DNA of 64,000 nt from Amycolatopsis sp. NBRC 101858 (GTDB lineage: Bacteria; Actinomycetota; Actinomycetes; Mycobacteriales; Pseudonocardiaceae): the NCBI RefSeq assembly GCF_030269325.1, contig NZ_BSTD01000005.1, forward strand, positions 639,391-703,390. The letters are read 5' to 3'. A model generated the notes under the pieces. The model saw only the letters and a program-made list of their open reading frames with translations. It was not told where the DNA came from and did not search any database. A program made the translations under genes and the position numbers. Below, piece by piece: positions 1 to 8,191 of the stretch. Position 1 is the first letter of the stretch. Every line of letters starts with the position of its first letter.

Positions 1-419
1 TCGACCAGGTCACCGGGCTTCGGCCCGGCCAGCAGCGCGTCGATCTGGCCGTCCACGATCTCCTGGATCCGCGGCCGCAGCGCCTCCATCCGGCGCACGG
101 TGAACTCGCCGAGCACGGCCTTGCGGGCCGGCCCGTGCTCGGGCGCGTCCATGGTGATCATGGTGCGCTCGTCGCCTTGCCGCCGGAACCCGCCCTTGAC
201 CAGCTGCGGGAACTCCGGGCGCTGCCGGTCGGCGCTGAACCGCCGGTCGTTCAGCACGGTCCGGACGTCGTCGAGCCTGCTGACCACCCAGGCCCAGCCG
301 CCGTCGGGCAGCCCCACCTTCGTGACCGGATCCTCTTCGCGGATCTCCTCGTACGCCGGCGGCGGCGAGAACGGGCAGGTGCGGGTCATCGGGAATTCGT
401 GCTTCTCGACTGTCGTCAT
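1..419 (-). CDS. Cytochrome P450, N-terminal part (cut by window edge)
   Basis: These are the first 139 codons of a bacterial cytochrome P450 reading off the left edge; the I-helix and heme-binding half lie outside. The ATG at 417-419 follows an AAGGGGA ribosome site that overlaps the stop of the upstream P450 (10 bp gap), so both are probably on one transcript. RTCPFSPPPAY near the N-terminus and RRMEALRPRIQEIVD are almost the same in the neighbour, which indicates a tandem duplication. Such enzymes hydroxylate small molecules and need ferredoxin and a reductase, neither visible here. Substrate unknown. Confidence 0.9.
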   Translation of the reverse strand, partial: MTTVEKHEFPMTRTCPFSPPPAYEEIREEDPVTKVGLPDGGWAWVVSRLDDVRTVLNDRRFSADRQRPEFPQLVKGGFRRQGDERTMITMDAPEHGPARKAVLGEFTVRRMEALRPRIQEIVDGQIDALLAGPKPGDLV

Positions 420-429
420 GGCGTCCCCT

Positions 430-1653
430 TCACCAGGTCACGGGCAGGCAGTACAGGCCGAAGATCGACGAATCGTGCTTGAACGGCAGCTGGTCGACGG
501 GCACGGCCAGCTTCAGCTCCGGGATGCGGCGGAAGAGCGTGTCGAAGACGATCTGCAGTTCCATCCGGGCCAGGTTCTGGCCGAGGCACTGGTGCGGCCC
601 GAAGCCGAACGCGACGTGGTGCCGCGCGCCGCGCTCCAGGTCGAGCTCGTCCGGGTTGTCGAACGCCTCCGGGTCGCGGTTGCCGGAATAGCTCAGGCCG
701 AGCACGCCCTCGCCTTCGCGGATCAGCTGGCCGCCGATCTCGAGGTCCTCGGTGGCGACCCGCGACGTCGCGAACTCCGCGATCGTGAAGTACCGCAGCA
801 GCTCCTCGACGGCGTCGAGCGTCTTGCCGGGGTCGTTCTTGATCAGCTCGAGCTGGTCCGGGTTCTCCAGCAGCGCGACGGTGCCGAGCGAGATCATGTT
901 CGCCGTCGTCTCGTGGCCGGCGATGAGCAGCAGGAACGCCAGCGACACGAGCGAGTCGTGGTCGGCTTCGCCGTGCTCTTCGCGCTGCTTGGCGATCTGG
1001 CGGCTGAGCAGGTCGTCGGCCGGCTCGGTCTCCTTGGTGGTGACCAGCTGGTCGAGGTACTCCTGCAGCTCGTCGACGGCCTTGATCCGGGTGTCCTGGT
1101 CGACGTCGCGGTTGAGCAGCGTCGAGCTGCGGACCTGGAAGAAGTCGTGGTCGGCGTACGGGACGCCGAGCAGTTCGCAGATGACCAGCGACGGCACCGG
1201 CAGGCTGAGCGCGGTGACCAGGTCGGCGGGCTTCGGGCCGGCCAGGATCGCGTCGATGTGCTCGTCGACGATCTGCTGGATCCGCGGCTGGAGCGCCTTC
1301 ATCCGCTTGACCGTGAACTCGCCCACGACCTCGCGGCGGGCCGCGCCGTGCTGCGGCGGGTCCATGTTGATCAGCGACGCGGTGAAGTTGGTCCGCCGGA
1401 CCGGGCGCCCCTGCTTGGTCAGGAACGGGAAGCCGGGGTTGAACCGGTCGGAGCTGAACCGCGGGTCGGTGAGCATCTGCCGGACGTCCTCGAGCCGGGT
1501 GATCGCCCACGCCTCCTGGCCGGACTGCAGCTCGACGCGCTGGACCGGCCCCGCTTCGCGCAGCTTCCCGTACGCCGGCGGCGGCGCGAACGGGCAGGTG
1601 CGTTCCAGCGGGAAGACTTCGTCCTTCGTGGTGGGATCGGCGACTTCGGTCAT
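430..1653 (-). CDS. Cytochrome P450 (CYP105-like)
   Basis: Complete 407-residue soluble bacterial P450 monooxygenase. The I-helix oxygen-activation motif AGHETT is at about residues 245-250, the ExxR motif (EELLR) at about 283-287, and the heme-ligand loop FGFGPHQCLG at about 349-358, with Cys356 as the axial thiolate. Length and the HHVAFGFGPHQCLGQNLAR region resemble the actinobacterial CYP105 group. It leads a transcript with the partial P450 at the window edge and is divergent from a TetR gene, which suggests induction by a small ligand. No ferredoxin gene lies between the two P450s. Substrate unknown. Confidence 0.92.
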   Translation of the reverse strand: MTEVADPTTKDEVFPLERTCPFAPPPAYGKLREAGPVQRVELQSGQEAWAITRLEDVRQMLTDPRFSSDRFNPGFPFLTKQGRPVRRTNFTASLINMDPPQHGAARREVVGEFTVKRMKALQPRIQQIVDEHIDAILAGPKPADLVTALSLPVPSLVICELLGVPYADHDFFQVRSSTLLNRDVDQDTRIKAVDELQEYLDQLVTTKETEPADDLLSRQIAKQREEHGEADHDSLVSLAFLLLIAGHETTANMISLGTVALLENPDQLELIKNDPGKTLDAVEELLRYFTIAEFATSRVATEDLEIGGQLIREGEGVLGLSYSGNRDPEAFDNPDELDLERGARHHVAFGFGPHQCLGQNLARMELQIVFDTLFRRIPELKLAVPVDQLPFKHDSSIFGLYCLPVTW

Positions 1654-1723
1654 TTCGGGCCCCCTAAAACGGACTTACAGTATGCGGAGGATTACATTCC
1701 GGTTCTGCAGTCCAAGGTACCGA

Positions 1724-1744
1724 AGTGGAGGGAAGTCGTCCACT
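1724..1744. promoter_or_regulatory. Inverted repeat in the P450/TetR divergent region
   Basis: AGTGGA (1724-1729) and TCCACT (1739-1744) form a perfect 6-bp inverted repeat with a 9-bp spacer. It lies between the divergent P450 and TetR genes, where an operator for the local regulator would be expected. The spacer is longer than in many TetR sites, so the assignment is tentative. Confidence 0.4.
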
Positions 1745-1832
1745 AGCTAACGGGTGACTCACTTGAGTTCGAGTGCGTGGCCGCTTGACCATGCGAGAAT
1801 CACCCCGCGCGATCCAGCGAGAGGCGAACGGC

Positions 1833-2483
1833 ATGACGGCAGACCCCGAGACCACCCTGCGGGCGGACGCGCGGCGCAACCGCGACCAGATCCTGGCTGC
1901 CGCGAAGACCATCTTCGCCGTTTCCGGTCCCGAGGTGCCGATGGAGGAGATCGCCCGCGCGGCCGGCGTCGGCGTCGGCACGCTCTACCGGCGGTTCCCG
2001 GACCGGGACGCACTGGTCCGCGCCGTCGCGATGGACAACTTCGAGCGGGTGCTGATCGACGCCCGCGTGATCGCCGCCGAGGAGACGTCGGCGTGGAGCG
2101 CGCTGTCCCGGCTGCTGCGGCAGTCGGTGGAGCTGCAGCTCAGCGTCCAGCTGGCGATGGTGTCGCCGCGCGCGCTGGTGATCCTGAAGAACGACCCCGA
2201 GGTCCGCCGGCTGCGCGACGAGATCCTGGTGGTCCTGGACGACTTCGTCGACGGCGCCAAGGCCGAGGGGAAGCTGCGCCTCGACGTCGGCTCCGGCGAC
2301 ATCGCGATCCTGTTCGCGACGCTGCTGCGGCAGGTGCGCGCGAAGTCCCCGGACGTGGCGGAGCTGGCGGCCCGCCGGTGCGTCGGGATCATGATCGACG
2401 GCCTCAGCTCGCGGCCGGGCACGGAGCTCCCGGGCCGCCCGATCACGTCGCACGACCTGGACCCCGCCGACGAGCACAGCTGA
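1833..2483 (+). CDS. TetR family transcriptional regulator
   Basis: 216 residues with an N-terminal TetR helix-turn-helix: ARRNRDQILAAAKTIF, then AAGVGVGTLYRRFPDRDAL. The C-terminal ligand domain is not assignable. I prefer the ATG at 1833 because GAGAGGCG lies about 8 bases upstream and the family motif begins soon after; in-frame starts exist at 1773 (GTG) and 1791 (ATG). It is divergent from the P450 pair and probably represses it and itself through a site in the 180-bp gap, such as the inverted repeat at 1724-1744. That regulatory link is an inference from position. Confidence 0.88.
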   Translation: MTADPETTLRADARRNRDQILAAAKTIFAVSGPEVPMEEIARAAGVGVGTLYRRFPDRDALVRAVAMDNFERVLIDARVIAAEETSAWSALSRLLRQSVELQLSVQLAMVSPRALVILKNDPEVRRLRDEILVVLDDFVDGAKAEGKLRLDVGSGDIAILFATLLRQVRAKSPDVAELAARRCVGIMIDGLSSRPGTELPGRPITSHDLDPADEHS

Positions 2484-2545
2484 TTCCTTGGTTTCCGTGT
2501 TAGGGTTCCGCCTCGTTCTGCCGAATTCGGGTTGCGGGCGGGAAA

Positions 2546-3412
2546 ATGCGACGAAGAATGCTGGCTTTGGTGTTGGCGATTCCCATTGTGGTGGTCGCCG
2601 GCTGCGGTGACGGCCCGGTCGGCGGTGTCGCGGCACCGGCGTCGATCCCGGCTCCGGTGACTCCCACGACGACGTCGCCCAGCGCGTCGTCGTCGGTCGC
2701 TCCGCCGCCGTCTTCTCCTTCGGTGGCACCGACTCCGACCCCGCCGTCGACGACGCCGGTGCGTGGCTGCCGCAGTCCGGAGTTCACGACGTCCGAGACC
2801 GACGGCGGCTGGTCGGACGGTGGCTACTACGTCCACAACAACATGTGGAACGCGGACGAGGCGGGCCCGGAAACGCTGCGCGCGTGCGCGTACGACAACT
2901 GGTACGTCGATTCCACTCAGCCCGACTCGACGTCGGTGAAAACCTATCCGAACGTGCACAAGGACATCAACGAACAGAAGGGGAAACCGTTCAACGACTA
3001 TTCGGTGATCAAGACGACGTTCGCCGGTCGCGGCCCGGGGGTGGGCATCTACGACGTGGCGTACGACCTGTGGCTGAACGGCGTGGGCGACGGGAACGGC
3101 GTCAGCGAGCTGATGGTGTGGACGGAGAACCTGAAGCAGCGGCCGTCCGGCGACAAGCTGGAGACGTACACGGCGGGCGGGGCGACGTACGACGTCTGGG
3201 CCGACGACGACGGGTACGTGGCGTTCGTATCGCGCGCGACGCAGTACTCGGGAAGCCTGGACCTGAAGGCGATGATCGCGTTCGCGATCGGCAAGGGCCT
3301 GATCCCACCCAACCCGACGGTGAACCAGATCGGCTACGGGATCGAGTTCTGCTCGACGGGCGGGGGTAAAGCGAGGTTCACGCTGACGGACTTCTCGGTG
3401 ACGATGAGCTAG
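2546..3412 (+). CDS. GH12-like lipoprotein (putative secreted beta-glucanase)
   Basis: 288 residues. A type II signal peptide with lipobox VVAGC (Cys20) is followed by a Pro/Ser/Thr linker to about residue 72, then a domain of about 215 residues. That domain carries glycoside hydrolase family 12 hallmarks: GGYYVHNNMWN near residues 92-102, the nucleophile region SELMVW (Glu188) and the acid/base region GYGIEFCS (Glu267). GH12 enzymes cleave beta-1,4-glucans or xyloglucan. The enzyme would be anchored to the outer face of the membrane. Both catalytic glutamates appear present, so activity is plausible. Its 3' end overlaps the convergent gene by 35 bp. Confidence 0.75.
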   Translation: MRRRMLALVLAIPIVVVAGCGDGPVGGVAAPASIPAPVTPTTTSPSASSSVAPPPSSPSVAPTPTPPSTTPVRGCRSPEFTTSETDGGWSDGGYYVHNNMWNADEAGPETLRACAYDNWYVDSTQPDSTSVKTYPNVHKDINEQKGKPFNDYSVIKTTFAGRGPGVGIYDVAYDLWLNGVGDGNGVSELMVWTENLKQRPSGDKLETYTAGGATYDVWADDDGYVAFVSRATQYSGSLDLKAMIAFAIGKGLIPPNPTVNQIGYGIEFCSTGGGKARFTLTDFSVTMS

Positions 3413-3965
3413 CGCGGCGGATGGTCTGCTGGGAAGGGCGGAACAACCGCCAGCCGACCACGAGATTGGCCAGCGTCAGGCCGACGGCGAGCGCGGGCAG
3501 CAGCAGGAACAGCGCGATCGACGGCGTCACCGGGTGGACGTTGGCCGGGTGGGGGCCGCTGGACCAGGTGATGGTGGCGGTGTAGCTCGTGTAGAAGAAC
3601 AGTGCGGAGAGGATCGAGGCCACGGCCGCCGAGACCAGGACGACGGATCCGGTCGCCGCCGGGCGGGCGTCGAGGATGAAGTCCCTGCCACCTGGGTGCC
3701 GGCCGAGCGAGACCCAACCGCGGGCCACGGTCATCGTCACTCCGGAGACCGCCAGAAACAGCCCGAGGAAGATGCCGGAGCTGGTGGTGAGCATGGTGAC
3801 CGGGCTCGTCGCGGTGGGCAGGGCCGGGCCGATCATCGGCATGCCGACGCCGACCACGAGAGCGGCGGCCAAGGTGACAGCGCCGGCGGCGGTGCTGACG
3901 CGGCGGATCCGGTGTGCCAGTTTCGGCGGGATCCAGATACTGGGCACCGGAGCGGAGCCGATCAT
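3378..3965 (-). CDS. Four-TM membrane protein of the WXG/EspC-like cassette
   Basis: 195 residues with four hydrophobic segments: near VTLAAALVVGVGMPMIGPAL, TSSGIFLGLFLAVSG, SVVLVSAAVASILSALFF and SIALFLLLPALAVGLTL. The tail is Ser/Arg-rich. The ATG at 3963-3965 overlaps the stop of the upstream WXG gene (ATGA), which argues for translational coupling; a TTG 15 bases earlier is the alternative. I recognise no family. Being last in a cassette with secretion-type WXG and EspC-like proteins, it could be an anchor, a channel component or an immunity protein. None of these roles is shown by sequence. Confidence 0.7.
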   Translation of the reverse strand: MIGSAPVPSIWIPPKLAHRIRRVSTAAGAVTLAAALVVGVGMPMIGPALPTATSPVTMLTTSSGIFLGLFLAVSGVTMTVARGWVSLGRHPGGRDFILDARPAATGSVVLVSAAVASILSALFFYTSYTATITWSSGPHPANVHPVTPSIALFLLLPALAVGLTLANLVVGWRLFRPSQQTIRRASSSSPRSPSA

Positions 3966-4708
3966 CCGGCCGTCCGCCAATCACCCGGGTGCGACATAGT
4001 GCTCGTGTCGGTCGGCTGCCAGCCTTCGCCGAGGTCGTCGGCTTTGTCGTGGATCGCCACCAGCTCGTTCTGGATGGTGTCCACTGTCGTATCGATCACG
4101 CTGATGATCGCGAATATCGCGGGAATACCGGCCGCGATCTCCGCGCTGAGGATGCCGAGCGCCGCCGGTAGCCCGACGACGGTCGCCGCACTGACGATGG
4201 CAGCCCCGGTCGCCCCGACCAGACCCCAGATGATCGAGTTGTAGGTCAGCCAGAACGTCTCGACGGCATTGGCGAGGTTGGTGAGCGAGTCACGCATCTG
4301 CCTGCCGAGGTCCTTGGCGGCGTCGACCTTCTTGAGCTGTTCCGACAGCGCGATCTTGTAGGTTTCGGCCGCGGGACCGCTCCAGTACAGCGTGGTTTTC
4401 ATGGATGCCGGATCCAAAGAGCCGGCGGCCGTGTCGAGTCGCTGCGTGAACTTGTCACCCCACTCGGCAGCGTAGGCCCGTAGCTTGTCGGGGTCGCCTT
4501 TGTCCCGCTCGAACTTCTCGTGGGCCTTCTCGAATTCGGCGACCTTGTCCCCGATGAAGGCGAGACCGTCGCGGATCGGCTTGACCAGGTCGGCCAGAGC
4601 GTCCGGGATCCAGGACAGCATGTCGCGGGCCCGCTGGAACAGCTCTTCCACGAGCTGCCTGAACTTGTCGTACCCGGCGAGCGCTTGGTCGATCACGTCG
4701 TTGGTCAT
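3962..4708 (-). CDS. WXG-motif protein with C-terminal membrane hairpin
   Basis: 248 residues. The N-terminal about 150 residues are helical and contain a WXG motif (YWSGPAAETY, Trp109-Ser-Gly111), the helix-turn-helix signature of type VII secretion (ESX) substrates. Residues about 160-206 are strongly hydrophobic (GLVGATGAAIVSAATVVGL, then a second segment), unlike a simple WXG100 protein of about 100 residues. A charged tail follows. It sits between an EspC-like gene and a membrane-protein gene. A membrane-inserting type VII substrate or an assembly factor is plausible; no toxin domain is visible. Confidence 0.75.
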   Translation of the reverse strand: MTNDVIDQALAGYDKFRQLVEELFQRARDMLSWIPDALADLVKPIRDGLAFIGDKVAEFEKAHEKFERDKGDPDKLRAYAAEWGDKFTQRLDTAAGSLDPASMKTTLYWSGPAAETYKIALSEQLKKVDAAKDLGRQMRDSLTNLANAVETFWLTYNSIIWGLVGATGAAIVSAATVVGLPAALGILSAEIAAGIPAIFAIISVIDTTVDTIQNELVAIHDKADDLGEGWQPTDTSTMSHPGDWRTAG

Positions 4709-4732
4709 CGTTCTGGTTCCCCCCTCGCGCCG

Positions 4733-5047
4733 TCAGCGTCCGCCGGCCTGACGCAGCTTCCGCTGGTGTTCTTCTTCGGAGACCCGGTACATCGCGGCGC
4801 CCCGGTGGAGGCTGTCCGATATCCGGTGGAAGTTGAGAGCGCCCCGCCGAAGGGAGTCTTCGAGTTTGGCGAGGGTCAGTCCGTACTGGTGGTCGAAACC
4901 CCGGCCCGCTGCGTAGCTCATGACATCTGCCGGCGTCAGACCGAGCGGCGCGACCACGGCCCCTGCCTCGCCGAGTCCGCCGGCGGCTTCGTCCCAGGCG
5001 GCAGCGTCCGACTGCAGGGCCTCCAAGGCGACTTCGATGTCACTCAT
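4733..5047 (-). CDS. EspC-like small type VII secretion-associated protein
   Basis: 104 residues, helical, without a signal peptide. Near the C-terminus YRVSEEEH contains a YxxxE pattern that fits the YxxxD/E export signal of ESX substrates. Size and the opening (MSDIEVALEALQSDAAAWDE) resemble the EspC/WXG100-like superfamily. Its ATG overlaps the stop of the upstream YbaB-like gene (ATGA), and the WXG gene starts 24 bp downstream. It probably pairs with the WXG protein as a helical heterodimer before export; the pairing is inferred. Confidence 0.7.
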   Translation of the reverse strand: MSDIEVALEALQSDAAAWDEAAGGLGEAGAVVAPLGLTPADVMSYAAGRGFDHQYGLTLAKLEDSLRRGALNFHRISDSLHRGAAMYRVSEEEHQRKLRQAGGR

Positions 5048-5766
5048 CCGTCTTCACCTCTCCGTTCGATGCCGGCGGACCTTGCACCCTGAACACGGCG
5101 GATCAATCGGTCGGGATCGTGGACCAGGCTCAGGAGCTCGGCCGTGGCCTTTCCGATCTGACGACCCGTGCCGTCCGGCACCGAATCGCGGTGGAGCGAC
5201 TTCAAGACCTCGGTCAGTTCGGCCTCGACCTCCGCGTTCCTCGCTATCGAGGCCCAGGTCGGATCGATGTCCAAGCCGACGTAGCGTCCGCTCTGGGCAC
5301 TCCCCGAGACATGTCCGCCGGAACTCGTCGCGGCGACCGGGCGGTCGGTGACCTCCAGGCGGGCCGAAATTTCGTCGACTTCCGCTAGGACGGCATCGCC
5401 GAGCCGGAGGACGTCCTGGGCAGTGAGCGGGCTTTCGTCCTCATTCCCACGGGGCGGAGAGGGCGGATTCCTCCGAACGTCCTCGGCGTGCCGCAGCAGT
5501 GCGTCGATGGTCGCCGCGTTGGCGGCGGTCAGCACGCTCATGTCCAGTGCGCGGGGGTCGACCTTGCTCTTCCAGTCCGCAGCGAGCTCGACCTGCAGGA
5601 TCGCGCCCTCTGCAGAGACGACGACCGTCACCACCCGATCCGGGTCGCGGCCGGTTGGCCCGCTCGGCTCCGGTTCGTCTTCCTGCGCCTGCGCTGGGCT
5701 CTCGCCGTCGTCCCAGAGGTTGATTTCTGCCTCGAAAGCCCACTCTTCGTCGTCCGGCATCTGCAC
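5044..5766 (-). CDS. YbaB/EbfC-like protein, first gene of the WXG cassette
   Basis: 240 residues. After an acidic start, residues about 44-100 (VVTVVVSAEGAILQVELAA to LTAANAATIDALL) resemble the YbaB/EbfC fold that often accompanies ESX-like loci in actinobacteria. The C-terminal half is helical and of unknown function. It leads the leftward four-gene cassette and overlaps the EspC-like gene by 4 bp. A strong hairpin (5849-5890) separates it from the aldehyde dehydrogenase genes upstream, so the cassette has its own promoter. Its role is not known. Confidence 0.6.
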   Translation of the reverse strand: MQMPDDEEWAFEAEINLWDDGESPAQAQEDEPEPSGPTGRDPDRVVTVVVSAEGAILQVELAADWKSKVDPRALDMSVLTAANAATIDALLRHAEDVRRNPPSPPRGNEDESPLTAQDVLRLGDAVLAEVDEISARLEVTDRPVAATSSGGHVSGSAQSGRYVGLDIDPTWASIARNAEVEAELTEVLKSLHRDSVPDGTGRQIGKATAELLSLVHDPDRLIRRVQGARSAGIERRGEDG

Positions 5767-5848
5767 CCTCCCCGATGCGTCACGCTCCGTACCTGGCTGG
5801 GACTGTACCGGTGATCGAGGCGGGCGTCAGCCGAAGATCGGGAAAGCG

Positions 5849-5890
5849 ACGGAGGCCACCACCCGGGTTCGTCCGGGTGGTGGCCTCCGT
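5849..5890 (-). terminator. 18-bp perfect stem-loop after the deoC/ALDH operon
   Basis: Positions 5849-5866 and 5873-5890 are perfectly complementary (18 bp) with loop GTTCGT. The hairpin lies just past the stop of the last aldehyde dehydrogenase gene and before the WXG cassette, both leftward. There is only a short T stretch beyond it on the minus strand. Confidence 0.8.
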
Positions 5891-5898
5891 TCGGGAAC

Positions 5899-6765
5899 TC
5901 AGACGCCCAGTGGGTGCCAGACCGTCTTCGCCTCCAGGTAGCGCCGCAGCCGGGTCAGGTCCGGGGCCGTTGTCCAGTCCGGCTCGGCCGACGGGACCGT
6001 CAGTACCCGCTTCACCGTGTTCGCCGCTTCGCGCGCCAACTCCACGCGCTCATCAGGCGCGGCACCTGTCGGGTCCAGCGCGTTCACGTCGCCGTGCGAG
6101 GCCAGCCACGGCCCCAGCTCCGACGCCCGTCCAGTCAGGATGTTCGCCACTCCGCCCGGGACGTCCGACGTCGCCAGGACCTCCGACAGCGTGATCGCCG
6201 GCAGGGGCCTCTCCGCGCTCGAGACCACCACCGCCGTCGAGCCCGTCGCCAGGACCGGGGCCAAGACCTCGACCAAGCCCAGCAACGACGATCCCTGCGG
6301 CGCCAGGATGCCCACCACGCCGGTCGGCTCCGGGACCGTGAACGAGAAGTACGGTCCCGCCACCGGGTTGGCCGATCCCAGGACCGACGCGATCTTGTCC
6401 GTCCAGCCCGCGTACCAGACCCAGCGGTCGATCGCCGCGTCCACTGTGGACTCGGCCTTCTTCGCCGACAGGCCCTCGGATGCCGAGACCTCCGCGATGA
6501 ACTGGTCGCGGCGGCCTTCCAGCACCTCGGCCACCCGGTACAGCACCTGGCCGCGGTTGTACGCCGTCGCCGACGACCAGCCCGGGAACGCCTTGCGGGC
6601 CGCCACCACCGCGTCGCGGACGTCCTTGCGGGACGCGTGCGCCGCGTTGGCCAGGAACTTGCCCTTCGCGTCGGTCACCGGGTAGACCCGGCCGGACTCC
6701 GAGCGCGGGAACTTGCCGCCCACGTACAGCTTGTACGTCTTGGCGACGGAAATGCGATCAGACAT
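5899..6765 (-). CDS. Truncated aldehyde dehydrogenase homologue (no catalytic half)
   Basis: 288 residues align with the N-terminal cofactor-binding half of aldehyde dehydrogenases (KTYKLYVGGKFPRSESG at the start; EPTGVVGILAPQGSSLLGLV in place of the usual IIPWNFP region). Normal enzymes are about 480 residues; the segment with the conserved ELGG and the nucleophilic cysteine is absent. The reading frame is intact with normal codon use, so it looks like a maintained protein, not decay. It overlaps the full aldehyde dehydrogenase by 8 bp and may act as its partner subunit or regulator. Substrate unknown. Confidence 0.8.
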   Translation of the reverse strand: MSDRISVAKTYKLYVGGKFPRSESGRVYPVTDAKGKFLANAAHASRKDVRDAVVAARKAFPGWSSATAYNRGQVLYRVAEVLEGRRDQFIAEVSASEGLSAKKAESTVDAAIDRWVWYAGWTDKIASVLGSANPVAGPYFSFTVPEPTGVVGILAPQGSSLLGLVEVLAPVLATGSTAVVVSSAERPLPAITLSEVLATSDVPGGVANILTGRASELGPWLASHGDVNALDPTGAAPDERVELAREAANTVKRVLTVPSAEPDWTTAPDLTRLRRYLEAKTVWHPLGV

Positions 6766-8191
6766 CGAGGTACGCCTCCAGCCCGGTGCGGCCGCCTTCG
6801 CGCCCGAAGCCGGATTCCTGGTAGCCGCCGAAGGGGGCGGTGGGGTCGAAGCGGTTGAACGTGTTGGCCCAGACCACGCCGGCGCGCAGCTGGTTCGCCA
6901 TCCACAGGATCCGGGAGCCCTTTTCGGTCCAGATGCCGGCCGAAAGCCCGTACGGCGTGTTGTTGGCCTTCGAGACGGCCTCGTCCGGCGTGCGGAACGT
7001 CAGCACCGACAGCACCGGCCCGAAGATCTCCTCGCGCGCGATCCGCATCGACTGGTGCACGTTCGCGAACACCGTCGGGGCGAAGAAGAACCCGCGGTCC
7101 GGCACCGGGCACGGGCTGGTCCAGCGCTGCGCGCCTTCGGCGTCCCCGGACTCGACGAGCCCGCGGATCTTCGCCAGCTGCTCCGCCGAGTTGATCGCGC
7201 CGACGTCGGTGTTCTTGTCCAGCGGGTCGCCGACGCGCAACGTCGAGACGCGGTAGCGCAGCTTCTCGAGCACCTCTTCGGCGACGGACTCCTGCACCAG
7301 CAGCCGCGAGCCCGCGCAGCAGACGTGCCCCTGGTTGAAGAAGATGCCGTTGACGATGCCTTCGATGGCCTGGTCGAGCGGCGCGTCTTCGAACACGATG
7401 TTCGCGGCCTTGCCGCCCAGCTCCAGCGTCAGCTTCTTCGGCGTGCCCGCGACCTCGCGCTGGATCGCCTTGCCGACCTCCGTCGAGCCGGTGAAGGCGA
7501 TCTTGTCGATGCCGGCGTGCTCCACGAGGGACGCGCCGATGTCGCCCGCGCCCGGCAGGATGTTGACCACGCCCGGCGGCAGCTCCGCCTGCCGGCAGAT
7601 CTCCGCGAACACCAGGGCGGTCAACGGCGTCGTCTCGGCCGGCTTCAGCACGACCGTGTTGCCGGTGGCCAGCGCCGGGGCGATCTTCCACGCCAGCATC
7701 AGCAGCGGGAAGTTCCACGGGATGATCTGGCCCGCGACGCCCAGCGGCCGCGGGTTGGGCCCGTAGCCCGCGTAGTCCAGCTTGTCGGCCCAGCCGGCGT
7801 GGTAGAAGAAGTGCGCCGCGGCGGTCGGGATGTCGGAGTCGCGCGACTCCTTGATCGGCTTGCCGTTGTCGAGGCTCTCCAGCACCGCCAGTTCGCGCGA
7901 ACGCTCCTGGATCAGCCGTGCGATGCGGAAGAGGTACTTCGCGCGCTCGGTGCCCGGCATCTTCGACCATACGGTGTCGTACGCCTTGCGCGCGGCCTTG
8001 ACCGCGATGTCCACATCGGACTTCGACGCGGTGCCGACCTCGGCCAGGACCTCTTCGGTGGCCGGGTTGATCGTCTTGAGCGGCTCGCCCGAGCCGTCGA
8101 CGAACTCACCGTTGATGAAGGGCTTGTAGTGGTCCTTCAGGTTCGCGATGGCGCGCGACTCGGGCGCCGGTGCGTACTCGAAAACAGGCAT
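6758..8191 (-). CDS. Aldehyde dehydrogenase, NAD(P)-dependent
   Basis: 477 residues, full length for the family. IIPWNFPLLM marks the cofactor region, ELGGKAANIVF the conserved Glu/Gly-Gly region, and FFNQGHVCCAGSR contains the catalytic cysteine. The ATG at 8191 overlaps the deoC stop by one base (TGATG). In this context it could oxidise acetaldehyde released by the deoxyribose-phosphate aldolase, completing deoxynucleoside breakdown; that substrate is inferred from the operon. The homologue downstream lacks the active site, so this copy must supply catalysis. Confidence 0.92.
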   Translation of the reverse strand: MPVFEYAPAPESRAIANLKDHYKPFINGEFVDGSGEPLKTINPATEEVLAEVGTASKSDVDIAVKAARKAYDTVWSKMPGTERAKYLFRIARLIQERSRELAVLESLDNGKPIKESRDSDIPTAAAHFFYHAGWADKLDYAGYGPNPRPLGVAGQIIPWNFPLLMLAWKIAPALATGNTVVLKPAETTPLTALVFAEICRQAELPPGVVNILPGAGDIGASLVEHAGIDKIAFTGSTEVGKAIQREVAGTPKKLTLELGGKAANIVFEDAPLDQAIEGIVNGIFFNQGHVCCAGSRLLVQESVAEEVLEKLRYRVSTLRVGDPLDKNTDVGAINSAEQLAKIRGLVESGDAEGAQRWTSPCPVPDRGFFFAPTVFANVHQSMRIAREEIFGPVLSVLTFRTPDEAVSKANNTPYGLSAGIWTEKGSRILWMANQLRAGVVWANTFNRFDPTAPFGGYQESGFGREGGRTGLEAYLDV

